Numbered from the stretch's first letter, positions 16,257 through 26,404 are shown. The stretch: 64,000 nt of DNA from Shewanella psychrotolerans (GCF_019457595.1 NZ_CP080419.1:2790001-2854000); one strand, 5' to 3'. Program-made: numbers and translations. The notes: generated by a model not told the origin, from the sequence alone.

Positions 16257-17129
16257 CTAACCTTTAACCGAAATCGCCCCTTTGCCCACTCCTTCATAGG
16301 CAATGACCTTAAATGTAGAGCCTGGTACCTCGCTCACTAAGGTGTTGGCAATAAACTCAGCAAGTAGTTCGACCGTGGTATCGTGGGGAATAATCTCACA
16401 GCGTTTTTTTGGCATTGCCAACTGAAAGTCACCTTGGGGCGCAACATAATGAAATCCGTAGTGGGTTTCATCTGTCACCGTGGTCTGCGGTGACAGTTCG
16501 AGTTCATCGACCTCAACAAGATCATCTTCAGAACCCAAATAAATATCTTTCCAACGACGGCTCCAATATTCATCCCATTGCGGTGCTGATACACCATTTT
16601 CAAACACATTTATTGGGCTTCGATGCCCGTGGGCGATCCGCTGACAATTACCATCATGTTTCTTAAGCCCATGAGAGTAATGATAAAAAGGTGTCTCATG
16701 TATCTCATTGCGCAGCGTTAAGGCAATACCATTTACATTATCAGGCAGCACCTCTTTCAAGGCTTTTTGCAAGAAGGCATTTACGCTTTCAAAATCGATA
16801 ATTTCAGTAGGGATCAAGGCAAATGCTTGAGCAGGACACGCCAAATGTATATCGCCTTGAAGACTGTTAAAATCCATCCAGACACGATCGCCCTGTTGTT
16901 GCCACCTCACCTCTGAACATGCGGTCGGGATCAATAATCGATGATCGGCAACATCATCAATAGTATTTTTAATGGTACGTTTAACCTTAGCAAAATCGAG
17001 TACCATATTTTGATCGTCTAAACCACCATCGAGTAGTACATCGACGATCCAGCTTTCCCCTACCATGCCTCTGATCGGGCACAAGTATGAAAAATCGATA
17101 ACGGTTAAATCTCTAACAAAAAGTTGCAT
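16257..17129 (-). CDS. 6-carboxytetrahydropterin synthase/PTPS family protein, long form
   Basis: A 290-residue T-fold protein, about twice the length of ordinary QueD or 6-pyruvoyl-tetrahydropterin synthase. The N-terminal half has LDFAKVKRTIKNTIDDVADHRLL, the family's substrate-loop region. The C-terminal half has a zinc-type histidine cluster (HYSHGLKKHDG, IAHGHRS) and ends with HDTTVELLAEFI and VIAYEGVGKGA, the usual PTPS ending. Two T-fold units in one chain are likely. It could work in queuosine precursor or pterin synthesis; the phenylalanine hydroxylase in this genome needs a pterin cofactor, but a link is speculative. It is upstream of the M23 gene on the same strand. Confidence 0.75.
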   Translation of the reverse strand: MQLFVRDLTVIDFSYLCPIRGMVGESWIVDVLLDGGLDDQNMVLDFAKVKRTIKNTIDDVADHRLLIPTACSEVRWQQQGDRVWMDFNSLQGDIHLACPAQAFALIPTEIIDFESVNAFLQKALKEVLPDNVNGIALTLRNEIHETPFYHYSHGLKKHDGNCQRIAHGHRSPINVFENGVSAPQWDEYWSRRWKDIYLGSEDDLVEVDELELSPQTTVTDETHYGFHYVAPQGDFQLAMPKKRCEIIPHDTTVELLAEFIANTLVSEVPGSTFKVIAYEGVGKGAISVKG

Positions 17130-17274
17130 TTAATCTCCTAGGCAGAAATACAGTCTGCCCTGTTTCGTCCCATCAGCAAACGGCCAACGGACATAATAGC
17201 TATCAACAGATGATTTCACATCATCTTCGACATTTTAGCAAGCGATGACAACCGAGGTAGTCAATTTAATTACA

Positions 17275-17299
17275 ATAAAAAAACGCCCATAAATAGGCG
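17275..17299 (-). terminator. Intrinsic terminator after yejK
   Basis: On the minus strand ACGCC, an 8-base loop, then GGCGT followed by seven T. It lies about 40 bases past the yejK stop. Confidence 0.65.
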
Positions 17300-17337
17300 T
17301 CTTCATTATATCGGGTCTATTCGAGTGAGCAGCTTGA

Positions 17338-18369
17338 CTACTGACCACCTTTAAGACGACGATCTAATTGGTCTTTTAAGTTGGCAGGAACCCCTTTGAT
17401 TAAGATGGAGTCCGAAATAGGATCATAAATCACCCGCTCACCAAGATGCTGACCATCGAAACTTAAGGTCACCCCACCGCCCGTTCCCGAAAACTTCTTC
17501 AACTGACGTAAGGTAGGCTTGTCACCTGGGAATTCATCTTCAAGCTCATACTCTCCCCCTTGAGCGAAATCATAAAAAGAGTCCATACCTGAATCGGCTA
17601 GTTCATCGGCCAGATCTTTTAGCTGAATATCAGCCCCGGTATCACAACGCTCAGCGCAATATTCAAATACCTTTTCACGACACTGCTGACGTTCATCTTT
17701 AGTCAGTTCGCTACTGGCAACAAAATCCTCAACCGCATTCATCAGCTGTTTGTTTTGTGCCTTGGTATTTACTCCCTCTACACATCCCATAAAATCGAGG
17801 AAAAAGTCGGCCACTTTACGACCCGCTCTCCCGCGAATAAACGAGATATATTTAAGTGAATCGGGATCGGCCTGCCACTCGGTTAAATCGATACGTGCGG
17901 CGAGTTGCACATTATTAAGATCTAGGTGGGTATTTTGCGATAGTTCCATATCATCAAGTACTGTCATCGACGACTTAGCATTGAGCAAGGATACATATAG
18001 ATAGTCGCTCGTCATGTGGGTATAACATGACATTAATAAGAAACCGCCCTGACTAAAATCATACTTGGCTAACTCTTCCTGCAACAGCTTGCCAGCCAAT
18101 GCTGAAAACTCGACGAAACCTAACTCACCGCTACGATACTCCGTTAGTGCATCCTTAAACTTTGGATTGGCTTCACCATCTTCTCCGTGAGTTCCGAAAT
18201 GACCAAACCCTTTACCCGCTTTAGTGGTATAAGTCTGGTGCAGCTCTTCGAGCATAGTTTCTACGGCTTGGCTATTTAAAAGAGGCTGTGGACGTAATCT
18301 ACAGCTCAATTGGCCTTCGCCATCTTGGGAAATAGCGTGAATAATTGCTTGTTCGACGTGAATACTCAT
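17338..18369 (-). CDS. yejK: Nucleoid-associated protein YejK/NdpA
   Basis: A 343-residue protein matching E. coli YejK (335) in length and in the family signatures [21 protein letters not shown] near the N terminus, FGTHGEDGE near 58-66, and [25 protein letters not shown] near 103-127. It binds the bacterial nucleoid and is reported to interact with topoisomerases. It is divergent from yejL, with the yejK-yejL-yejM arrangement of E. coli retained. Confidence 0.93.
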   Translation of the reverse strand: MSIHVEQAIIHAISQDGEGQLSCRLRPQPLLNSQAVETMLEELHQTYTTKAGKGFGHFGTHGEDGEANPKFKDALTEYRSGELGFVEFSALAGKLLQEELAKYDFSQGGFLLMSCYTHMTSDYLYVSLLNAKSSMTVLDDMELSQNTHLDLNNVQLAARIDLTEWQADPDSLKYISFIRGRAGRKVADFFLDFMGCVEGVNTKAQNKQLMNAVEDFVASSELTKDERQQCREKVFEYCAERCDTGADIQLKDLADELADSGMDSFYDFAQGGEYELEDEFPGDKPTLRQLKKFSGTGGGVTLSFDGQHLGERVIYDPISDSILIKGVPANLKDQLDRRLKGGQ

Positions 18370-18445
18370 AAGCCTCGATAGTGATAATGGTAGAAATCCG
18401 TTATTATATGCTGCTATTTCAAATTAAAGTGAAAAAATTTTAAAT

Positions 18446-18661
18446 ATGGCTATCCAATCAAAATATTCAAACACGCAAGTTGAATCAATTATTGCAGAAC
18501 TACTTGCTGTGCTAGACAAACACCAAGCACCAACTGATTTAGGTTTAATGGTCCTTGGTAACTGCGTCACAGACTTGCTTATTCGTAAAGTGCCAGAAGA
18601 AGCTCGCACTCAAGTGGCTGAGCAGTTCGCCAAAGCGTTAACGCAATCGGTAAAAGGCTAA
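18446..18661 (+). CDS. yejL: DUF1414 family protein YejL
   Basis: A 71-residue acidic-helical protein that matches E. coli YejL (75) along its length: AIQSKYSNTQVE, LLAVLDKHQAPTDLGLMVLGN, and a C-terminal helix ending in a short tail. No function is established. It sits directly between divergent yejK and downstream yejM, as in enterics. Confidence 0.9.
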   Translation: MAIQSKYSNTQVESIIAELLAVLDKHQAPTDLGLMVLGNCVTDLLIRKVPEEARTQVAEQFAKALTQSVKG

Positions 18662-18773
18662 CCTCTGCTACACTTTTACGACTAAAAATCCTGTTTTTAT
18701 TCGTAAAAAACTAGCAAAGTCGGCTAAAAAAAATTTAAGATTAGATTTGTATTTCAACCTATAGCGGATCCCT

Positions 18774-20558
18774 ATGATCGAGCGAAAAAAAGAGATGGGT
18801 CGTGATCGCGTATCACGCTTAGTCAGTTGGGGGCATTGGTTTGCCTTTTTCAATGGTTTCTTAGCTATGATTATCGGCGTCCGTTATATTGAGACGGTCG
18901 GTGCGCCAGAGAGTTGGCTCGGTTGGGGCTATTTAACGATAAGTACCTTGGGCCACTTCAGCTTTTTAGCATTTATTGTCTATTTGGTTGTGCTGTTTCC
19001 CATCAGTTTAATCTTGCCCTATTCAAAAATTCTCAGGGGATTGGCGGCGGTTGCCGCAACGTTCAGCCTGTGTATTTTATTATATGACACCATCATCTAT
19101 GACGACTATGGGCTGCACCTGAGTCCATTCGTATTCGATATCGCTTGGGCTGATCTTAATAGCTTACTCCAAGGCACCTCTTATATTGTCACGCCTCTGG
19201 GGATTATTATTCTTGAGCTCACAGCGGCAAACTTTCTGTGGAAACGTATCGAAAAAATTCGTAAATCCAATTATGGCAACAAGGTGGTGATTTTCATCGG
19301 TATCTGTTTTGTCAGCAGCCACCTGATCCACATTTGGGCAGATGCGGCTGATGTAACAGAAATCACCCGATTAGATGACGCTTATCCCTTATCTTATCCT
19401 GCTACAGCGCGTTCCTTTATGGAACGTCATGGTATTGAAAAGGGAGAAATGGACCATAACGATACTCGCACACAACCTACGCTCAACTACCCTATTTCGC
19501 CGCTGCAATGTAGCGCTAATGATAAGGTCAACCTATTGCTAGTCACTGTTGATGGCTTTAGAACTGACATGGTCGATGAAATGACGATGCCATTTCTTTA
19601 TCAATACGCGCGAAACAACCACCAATTTAGTCAACATCACAGTGGTGGCACCATACATGAAAGTGGCTTGTTTTCCCTGTTATACGGCCTTCAAGGAAGC
19701 TATATTGCAGCCAGTGATCTCAATTATCGCTCACCGGTATTAACTCAAGAGTTAAAACAGCAAGGATACGCCCTCGGATTGTTTGCGCCTAAAATGGAAA
19801 GCGTGGTTCCCAATGCGATTTACCAAGATTTAGAAGATCACACTCAAAGCGTGAATGAGAGTATTGCCGATGCAGATATCCGCAGCATAGAGACCTTCAA
19901 AACATGGCAAGCAGAGCAGGCCCAACCTTGGTTTGCATTAATAAATCTGCAAAGTCCAGATAGCTACGATACACCAATTGGTTTTCTTGGTATCGAGACC
20001 GTAAAACCCAAGCAAACGTTAAAGCCAGCACAGAAAGTACTATTTAATCAATATCGCCAATCGCTTAATTTTATTGATAAACAATTGCAGCAACTGTTAA
20101 CTCAAGTGCCAGAAGAGACCTTTGTACTCATCACTGGCGTTAGCGGTAAAGTATTTACTAGCGATAACAACGAAGCCCGTACTAACATGTCACCAATGAA
20201 TGTCAATGTGCCTTTAATCATCAACTGGCCAGGGCCTGCTAATGCAAAAAAGGTTAACTACCCAACCAGCCACTACGACATAGTGCCAACCTTGATGACA
20301 CAACTTTTAAACTGTAATAACAAGGCAAAAGACTATAGTTCAGGCCAAAGTTTACTCCAGCCAAATTCCAATAGTTGGACCTATGTCGGTGACAATTTAG
20401 TCTTTGGTATTTATCAAGAAGATGAAATCACCGTGATTGACCGCCATGGTAAATATCGCATCTATGATAAAGATTACAGTAAAAGACTGCGCAAGAAGAT
20501 CAGTGCGCCAGAGTTTATTCAAGTGATGCGAGAAGGACGAAGATTCTACAACCACTAA
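18774..20558 (+). CDS. yejM: Inner-membrane LPS regulator PbgA/LapC/YejM family (DUF3413)
   Basis: A 594-residue protein with five N-terminal membrane segments (about residues 18-190) and a large periplasmic alkaline-phosphatase/sulfatase-fold domain beginning at LLLVTVDGFRTDMVDE near 257. E. coli YejM senses periplasmic LPS and controls LpxC degradation through LapB (YciM). The N terminus aligns with E. coli so that the SWGHWF motif follows after a similar number of residues, supporting the first ATG at 18774 despite a weak ribosome binding site. Key sulfatase metal ligands seem incomplete, as in the family. It follows yejL by 112 bases. Confidence 0.9.
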   Translation: MIERKKEMGRDRVSRLVSWGHWFAFFNGFLAMIIGVRYIETVGAPESWLGWGYLTISTLGHFSFLAFIVYLVVLFPISLILPYSKILRGLAAVAATFSLCILLYDTIIYDDYGLHLSPFVFDIAWADLNSLLQGTSYIVTPLGIIILELTAANFLWKRIEKIRKSNYGNKVVIFIGICFVSSHLIHIWADAADVTEITRLDDAYPLSYPATARSFMERHGIEKGEMDHNDTRTQPTLNYPISPLQCSANDKVNLLLVTVDGFRTDMVDEMTMPFLYQYARNNHQFSQHHSGGTIHESGLFSLLYGLQGSYIAASDLNYRSPVLTQELKQQGYALGLFAPKMESVVPNAIYQDLEDHTQSVNESIADADIRSIETFKTWQAEQAQPWFALINLQSPDSYDTPIGFLGIETVKPKQTLKPAQKVLFNQYRQSLNFIDKQLQQLLTQVPEETFVLITGVSGKVFTSDNNEARTNMSPMNVNVPLIINWPGPANAKKVNYPTSHYDIVPTLMTQLLNCNNKAKDYSSGQSLLQPNSNSWTYVGDNLVFGIYQEDEITVIDRHGKYRIYDKDYSKRLRKKISAPEFIQVMREGRRFYNH

Positions 20559-20695
20559 GGTATAGATCAACGTAACGTCTATAAACTAAGCAATTAGTCT
20601 CCGATAGCATGCGAAACACTTGCATAGCCCTATTTGAGTTGATAAAGTTCGGCCTGTCCTAACAGACCCCAGAGTTAAACTGTTATGGATAAAAT

Positions 20696-20772
20696 CGGTA
20701 TGTAGCGCAGCCCGGTAGCGCACTGTCATGGGGTGTCAGGGGTCGGAGGTTCGAATCCTCTCATACCGACCA
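20696..20772 (+). tRNA. tRNA-Pro(GGG)
   Basis: A 77-nt cloverleaf including encoded CCA. The acceptor stem is CGGTATG/CATACCG, the T loop TTCGAAT, and the anticodon loop ATGGGGT gives anticodon GGG. The anticodon stem has a central T-T mismatch, which E. coli proL also shows. Confidence 0.95.
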
Positions 20773-20783
20773 AATTCTTAATC

Positions 20784-20822
20784 AAAAAAGCCTGTACTTC
20801 TTAATGAGTTACAGGCTTTTTT
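20784..20822 (+). terminator. Intrinsic terminator after tRNA-Pro
   Basis: Perfect 13-bp inverted repeat (arms 20784-20796 and 20810-20822) with a 13-base loop. The right arm ends in six T. It starts 12 bases after the tRNA CCA end. Confidence 0.85.
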
Positions 20823-20826
20823 GTGT

Positions 20827-21036
20827 CTAATGATTTATTGTTGGTAATTCAAACATGGTCAAACTCTGGTCAAACCTACGACGAAAATCCGCATTAAATC
20901 TGGTGTCCTTTCGATTACTTTTTGTAATGATGTGGGCGTTGTAGATGCTAATCCACAACTCTTTGTAGTAGACCCCTGCATTCTCTGCAGATGCTTCTCT
21001 TCTAAAGGATTGAGAGGGACGTTTATTTTTAATAAT
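20827..21036 (-). pseudogene. Open protein-like fragment without start codon, beside tRNA-Pro
   Basis: On the minus strand a 69-codon open frame runs from just after a TAA (21037-21039) to a TAG at 20827-20829 and has no ATG or GTG start. The reading looks like real protein rather than random sequence: RPSQSFRREASAENAG, then KELWISIYNAHIITKSNRK, then RRRFDQSLTMFELP. I cannot name the family. Position at the 3' side of a tRNA makes a leftover of an integrated element plausible. The interval 20823-21168 holds nothing else I can support. A complementary plus-strand frame is also open, so real coding origin is uncertain. Confidence 0.35.
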
Positions 21037-21168
21037 TTACTTCTGCAATCCCAAAAGAGTGATAAGAAACATTTGGTTAGCATTTAGCTGTTGATTAGCA
21101 TAAACTTTCAATAGCTATCAGCTTATCACTGGCTTCGGCTTCTTAAACATCAATTACAGCAAGGGATT

Positions 21169-23325
21169 ATGCAATTGATTAATATTCGCCATTTGGCATT
21201 CGCATTCGCTTTAGGTATTTTAGGTTTACTGGTAAACCTCGTCCCGATTCAACTGTTTGGCAACCAGCAGTTGGTCATTGGTAACATGTTCTTTGTTATT
21301 GTCGCCATCTTTATTGGCCCTTGGTACGCCCTACTAACCGCACTTTTATGTACAACAGGTCTCTATATCGCATGGGACAGTTGGCATACGTTCTTATTAT
21401 TTCCTCTCGAAGCACTTTGGTTGGGTTATGCTCGCCGCAAAGAGTTCTATTCACTTTATGCAGATATTGTGTACTGGAGCGTTGTCGGCATCCCACTATT
21501 TTATATTTACTTAAACCTACTGTCAGAATTACCAGACCATTATTTTACTTTTATTATTTTAAAACAGGGCATTAACGGTCTATTCTATACTGTATTAGCG
21601 TCAATCCTTGTCACACTGCTCCCTGTTCAATTTCATATAAAAGATAAGATAACCAATCAAAAACGTAAAAGCTTTAACCAACAGTTGACCTACACTTTCA
21701 TCCAGATCCTAACTTTGGTCTTGCTAGTCTCAGCCCTTATTTTTAATAATCATTCTCTCGATCAACAGCAGTTAGCGGTAAAACATAGCCTTGAAGATTC
21801 AGCTAATCATCTAGGTAAAGCAACTCAGGCATTTATTGATGACCATTACCGCACCATAGATAATGCTGCTCGATGGCTCAGCTTTGGCTCAGACCAAAGT
21901 CAATGGCAAGGGCTACTATCAAAACTACATCAAAGTTACCCTAACTTTATCTCAATGCTTATTACTGATGACCAAGGACTCATAACAGCCGCAAGTCCCA
22001 TTGATCGTTTAAACCGGTCAGATGGTAATAACAAAACCCTAAGTGTTATGAACAGACACTACTTCCAAGAAGCATTTTTCAATCAGCTTACTTTTATCTC
22101 TCCTGCATTTCTTGGGCGGGGATTTGGAAATGATCCAATAGTGGCTATCAGTGCACCACTTTATCAGGCGACAAATCAAATCAAACCCGTTGGCATACTA
22201 GAGGGTTCACTAAACTTGACCAAATTTGCACAAATTGATCATCGAGATAGGGGCTATGAGACTCGCTCAATTATCTTAGTCGATGAGAATAATTTAATAA
22301 TCTACGCATCTGAATCTCTCAAAATGCAGCCATTAAAACCGCTACAATTCTCTATGAGTGGACTCAACTATAAAACCAAGTTGAAAATGATCAATTTTAA
22401 TCATTTAGATAGCGAGAGTCCTGAGTATGCTTATTCTAAATACATACTAAATAATGGTTGGTCTCTGTACGTCGTGGTTCCCTTCTCTCCGTTATTAGCC
22501 CAAGTAGAACAGCAATACTTAATGACATTTACAGTATTACTTTTTTCATTTATTACCACAATATTACTCATCCAAGTGATCAGTGGCAGATTAACCACTC
22601 CACTTGAGGTGATAGCAACGAAGTTCAGCAGTGGGGATATGAATGGAAGTGAAAAACTGCTGCTCAATGACACAACGCCCAAAGAAATCTGCACACTATC
22701 TCGCAGTATTCAAAAGAGTAAATTGGAACTACTGAGTTACCAACTTGAACTGGAAGAAAAAGTAGCGTTACGAACCGTAGAATTAGAAAAAGCCAATATC
22801 CAATTACAAGCGTTAAGTGAAATGGATGAACTCACAGGCCTCTATAATAGACGCTATACAGAAACGCACTTTCCAACGCTACACGATATGTGTAAGCGTA
22901 ACTGCTCTGCATTGGCATTTTGTATCGTCGATATTGACCACTTTAAACGAATTAATGACACCTATGGCCATCAAGCGGGTGATAAGGCATTAATCACACT
23001 GGCCAAATTAATGAAACAGTTCTTCAAGCGAGATACAGATATTATCTCTCGATATGGTGGTGAAGAGTTTTTGATAATCTTACCCCAGTGTAACGTTCTG
23101 CAAGTAGAAATTCACCTTAACCAATTTAGACAACTCATTGCCGATACTGAGATTGAGATGAATTCGACCGAAAGAGCTACGCTTACCGTCAGTATCGGAG
23201 CGGTAATTAGTAATGCCGGTGAATTCAATAACATAGATCACTGGTTTAAAATGGCAGATCTAAACCTCTATGAAGCCAAAGAAAGTGGCAGAAATAAAGT
23301 GATCAGTTCTCTGTTAGCTGAATAA
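21169..23325 (+). CDS. Diguanylate cyclase with 5TM and dCache-type sensor region
   Basis: A 718-residue membrane enzyme that makes cyclic di-GMP from two GTP. Residues about 1-155 hold five to six membrane segments. A further membrane segment near 172-188 leads into a periplasmic sensor (about 190-440, dCache-like), then a membrane segment near 450-470 and a coiled linker with EEKVALRTVELEKAN. The GGDEF domain follows MDELTGLYNRRY. The active site reads GGEEF at 630-634, with the inhibitory I-site RDTD at 621-624 in the correct spacing, so product feedback is expected. The signal is unknown. It is a single gene. Confidence 0.9.
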   Translation: MQLINIRHLAFAFALGILGLLVNLVPIQLFGNQQLVIGNMFFVIVAIFIGPWYALLTALLCTTGLYIAWDSWHTFLLFPLEALWLGYARRKEFYSLYADIVYWSVVGIPLFYIYLNLLSELPDHYFTFIILKQGINGLFYTVLASILVTLLPVQFHIKDKITNQKRKSFNQQLTYTFIQILTLVLLVSALIFNNHSLDQQQLAVKHSLEDSANHLGKATQAFIDDHYRTIDNAARWLSFGSDQSQWQGLLSKLHQSYPNFISMLITDDQGLITAASPIDRLNRSDGNNKTLSVMNRHYFQEAFFNQLTFISPAFLGRGFGNDPIVAISAPLYQATNQIKPVGILEGSLNLTKFAQIDHRDRGYETRSIILVDENNLIIYASESLKMQPLKPLQFSMSGLNYKTKLKMINFNHLDSESPEYAYSKYILNNGWSLYVVVPFSPLLAQVEQQYLMTFTVLLFSFITTILLIQVISGRLTTPLEVIATKFSSGDMNGSEKLLLNDTTPKEICTLSRSIQKSKLELLSYQLELEEKVALRTVELEKANIQLQALSEMDELTGLYNRRYTETHFPTLHDMCKRNCSALAFCIVDIDHFKRINDTYGHQAGDKALITLAKLMKQFFKRDTDIISRYGGEEFLIILPQCNVLQVEIHLNQFRQLIADTEIEMNSTERATLTVSIGAVISNAGEFNNIDHWFKMADLNLYEAKESGRNKVISSLLAE

Positions 23326-23413
23326 TTGGCAAATTTTAGCTGTCATGCTGAGAAAGTGATGTCAATTAATGGTATTTAGCTAAACCGCATTAATTAACAT
23401 GTTGTTTTTTTAA

Positions 23414-24895
23414 TTATTTACTAGATTGCTCTGCCTCAATATAATTTTCTATTCGCTTAATCATGTAGGGAAAAAAGGGATTCCATTTTTGGCGTAAGAT
23501 TTCAGCTGCAGGTACGCCAAATACGCCGCGCTCACCACGAATGGCTGAAGCCCCAATATGAACTCTGTAATTAGGTTCCCCTTTGTTAGGCCCATATAGC
23601 TCATCGGATGCAGGAAAAGGCAGTGCTACATGAGATAGAGAGTAAACCTCTTTAGGCCATGCTAAAGAAAGTGGTTCATGCAGTGGCGTTTGATTCACTC
23701 TATATCGCACAGCCTCAACTTCCCGAGAGATTGCTGTCGTTTGTGCATTTATTTGCTGCTGATTTTGTACAAGCGTCAGCTCATATTGCATAAGTTCAGG
23801 CACAATTAACGGTTTTAGAGCATCCATAGGATCATCGACTATCAATGCCATATTGACATCCAGACGATTAATATCAAAAAGCACTAACTGATTATTTTTA
23901 ACCGCTAGCCGCTGATACAGATCAATAATCACATCGGGGGTTGATACGGTGCTATCCGCTACCGATTGAAAAGTTAACACATCTGCAAGCTTAGCCACTT
24001 GGGTTTGTGAAAGCTTATCAAAAAGAGACTGATTTTGCTCTGCTAGTTGATAGACAACATCTCCAGCGTTGACAGCAAAAGAGTTGTATTTAAAGGGATC
24101 GTACTCAGTTTGAATCGCATTCCAACTCAGTTTATCTAAACCCAAAAATTGACCTAATTTATCTTGCCATTTCGCACCAGCCGCCACAGGTGTTAACCCT
24201 ATTGCTGGCGATACAAAAATTAGCCCAGCGTAAGATGTACCTCTATTCTGACTCAAGGCTTCTAACTCGTGATTAAGCGCTAATGCCGCCCCAGTTGAAA
24301 AAGCGATAACGTAAAGCGGTTTTCCCCCGAGCTGTTTTTGCATATGTTCGGTGGCTAACGCGACGACTTCAGCCATCTCTTGCCAAGTAACATCAACAAG
24401 TCCAGAGGGTAAAGTGCCATGACCGGGTAAACGCAAACCTAACACATGCGCCTTTTGCTTGAAATGTTGAGCAAAATGAGACATGGAATAAGGCGCGTCA
24501 GACATGCCATGGATCAATAACAATCCAAATTCAGCCTGAGGAGACTGCCATTCAAAACTTCGATTCCAGTCAAACGACCACTTTTGCGGATCCGAGTAAC
24601 TACCACGCACATAACGGTTAAGCGGCTGGTTAGTTACGCCTTGAGTTTGGCTAAACACCTTAGACTCAATTTCAGCGGACAGTTTATCCTCTAATGCTAT
24701 ATACTGTTTAAAATCAGTTAAATGCATATCATGATGATATTGAGAACTCAACTGCGTCGTATGCCAGATCGATAGATCTGGCCGCGCATTAAGAAACCAA
24801 ATAGCGCCATAGAGTAACGCGACAATAATCCCTAGTGCACCATAGGTAATTGCCAATATCAGATGTTTACTTGAAGAAATAAGCAGTGTTTTCAT
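23414..24895 (-). CDS. Membrane-anchored alpha/beta hydrolase
   Basis: A 493-residue protein with one N-terminal membrane anchor (about 14-33) and an alpha/beta hydrolase domain. LLIHGMSDAPYSM near 128-140 gives the oxyanion region. LRLPGHGT follows, and the nucleophile elbow is AFSTGAA (Ser in the place of GxSxG). The histidine end is probably VHIGASAIRGERG or nearby. Substrate is unknown; lipase/esterase or lysophospholipase activity is possible. It is convergent with the diguanylate cyclase and has no operon partners. Confidence 0.8.
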   Translation of the reverse strand: MKTLLISSSKHLILAITYGALGIIVALLYGAIWFLNARPDLSIWHTTQLSSQYHHDMHLTDFKQYIALEDKLSAEIESKVFSQTQGVTNQPLNRYVRGSYSDPQKWSFDWNRSFEWQSPQAEFGLLLIHGMSDAPYSMSHFAQHFKQKAHVLGLRLPGHGTLPSGLVDVTWQEMAEVVALATEHMQKQLGGKPLYVIAFSTGAALALNHELEALSQNRGTSYAGLIFVSPAIGLTPVAAGAKWQDKLGQFLGLDKLSWNAIQTEYDPFKYNSFAVNAGDVVYQLAEQNQSLFDKLSQTQVAKLADVLTFQSVADSTVSTPDVIIDLYQRLAVKNNQLVLFDINRLDVNMALIVDDPMDALKPLIVPELMQYELTLVQNQQQINAQTTAISREVEAVRYRVNQTPLHEPLSLAWPKEVYSLSHVALPFPASDELYGPNKGEPNYRVHIGASAIRGERGVFGVPAAEILRQKWNPFFPYMIKRIENYIEAEQSSK

Positions 24896-24994
24896 CGACT
24901 AAGTATCATTGATTTCTGCAAAATAAGATTACTCATTAACATACACGCTTTTGGCCACTAAACTCTAGCTAAACCATAAAACGTCACCCAAATA

Positions 24995-25450
24995 ATGATG
25001 AAAAAACTTGCACAAATTGGCCCCAAAAATGCGGATATCTGTTTTTATCTACCCAATCCCCCACGTCTACCTACAAATTGGCAAGCATCATCCAACTTAA
25101 ATATTGAAGAGTTGATCACACTCAATGGTAATCATTGGCGAAAAATATTTGTCATCATGGCGAAAATCGTCTGCCCAACGAGTGACTGGCGGAGTTACCT
25201 TCCAAAGCTACTGCAACAAGATGAATCGATTCACTTTGGAAAAACCACGCTTTGTCCAAATGGCAAAATCCATATCGTCTGCGGTCAACAAAGTGCCCAA
25301 GCTTTATCACTTGATGTCTTAACGGAGCCTCAATCATTTCGATTGATAAACCAAGTCAACCAACAAATCTGTCTACTACCTTATCTCGACTATCGACAAT
25401 GCCCTAATAGCACTATCGATGCACTACGCTGCGCGTTAGAAGCCCATTAA
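24995..25450 (+). CDS. DUF6942-like protein of unknown function
   Basis: A 151-residue cytosolic protein. NGNHWRKIFVIMAKI near 44-58, an IHIVCGQQS segment, and LLPYLDYRQCPN near 127-138 follow the pattern I recall for DUF6942 proteins of Shewanella and Vibrio, so I assign that family with moderate certainty. No catalytic motif is evident. It is divergent from the alpha/beta hydrolase gene and convergent with nadE; its stop codon lies within the A/T run of the nadE terminator. Confidence 0.6.
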   Translation: MMKKLAQIGPKNADICFYLPNPPRLPTNWQASSNLNIEELITLNGNHWRKIFVIMAKIVCPTSDWRSYLPKLLQQDESIHFGKTTLCPNGKIHIVCGQQSAQALSLDVLTEPQSFRLINQVNQQICLLPYLDYRQCPNSTIDALRCALEAH

Positions 25451-25468
25451 AAAGGCGCCTAGGGCGCC
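25449..25468 (-). terminator. Intrinsic terminator after nadE
   Basis: On the minus strand GGCGCC, 3 bases, GGCGCC and five T. It lies about 100 bases past the nadE stop and abuts the stop of the convergent gene. Confidence 0.65.
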
Positions 25469-25570
25469 ATTTATAAACGTTATCGTCATATCGAAAGTGA
25501 CTCAAGATCATCGCCTTGAATCAGCAGGTTTACAATATGCTGGATAGATCGCTTTGTTTACTGATAACAA

Positions 25571-26404
25571 TTAATCATAGATAGTCGGTATTGGGTTGCG
25601 CTTATGCTTAGTCGCATTATAGATAGCGATTAAACGCGCTTCGACCTTAGCATCGACAGCTTTCCCTTCAAGAAAATCATCTATCTGATCGTAGGTTAGC
25701 CCCAAGGCTACTTCATCCTCAAGCTGAGGATTGTCACACTCTAAATCCGCTGTTGGCGCCTTATTGACCAAAATGCTTGGCGCACCTAGTGCCGCTGCCA
25801 GCTGACGAACTTGACGTTTACTGAGGCCAAACAAGGGGGCCAAATCACAAGCGCCATCGCCCCATTTAGTATAAAAACCTGTGATGTTCTCGGCACTATG
25901 GTCTGTACCGACGACTAGACCTCCGGTCAAACCTGCGATCTCGTACTGGGCAATCATTCTCATTCTAGCTTTTACATTGCCTTTAACAAACTCGACATTG
26001 CTATGAGGGTGAGAGATCACACCAGCGCTCTCTAATCCGGCTAAGGTCTGATGATGAATCCCGTCAACACCTTCACCTATATTCACGGTCACCAACTTAC
26101 TCGGCTGGATGAACTGACAAGCCAACTGCGCTTCGTCCTCATCTTTTTGTACCTTAAACGGCAACCTTACCGCGATAAACTGATAACTTCCCTCAAACTC
26201 ACCTTCAGAATTAAGCTCATTCACCGCCAATTGGCACAAACGGCCTGCTAAGGAGGAATCCACACCACCGCTGATACCAAGCACTAAACTGGTGGCTCGC
26301 GCTTCTTTGAGTTTTGCTTTAATAAAGGCAATACGTCTTTGCACCTCATAATCAACCTCAATAACCGATTGCACCTTCATCTCACGTATGATCTGTCCTT
26401 TCAC
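25571..26404 (-). CDS. nadE: NH3-dependent NAD+ synthetase
   Basis: A 277-residue enzyme, close to the 275 of E. coli NadE. It adenylates and amidates nicotinic acid adenine dinucleotide to NAD+, using ammonia. The ATP-pyrophosphatase loop SGGVDSS is at residues 45-51. Further family motifs are [35 protein letters not shown] sequence near 182-212 and APTADLE near 230. No glutaminase domain is present. It is monocistronic. Confidence 0.95.
   Translation of the reverse strand: MKGQIIREMKVQSVIEVDYEVQRRIAFIKAKLKEARATSLVLGISGGVDSSLAGRLCQLAVNELNSEGEFEGSYQFIAVRLPFKVQKDEDEAQLACQFIQPSKLVTVNIGEGVDGIHHQTLAGLESAGVISHPHSNVEFVKGNVKARMRMIAQYEIAGLTGGLVVGTDHSAENITGFYTKWGDGACDLAPLFGLSKRQVRQLAAALGAPSILVNKAPTADLECDNPQLEDEVALGLTYDQIDDFLEGKAVDAKVEARLIAIYNATKHKRNPIPTIYD

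Noticed and set aside
20573..20695. Promoter for tRNA-Pro (TTGCAT-N17-TAAAGT)
   Set aside because: Both boxes match the consensus poorly compared with the other tRNA promoters in the window.
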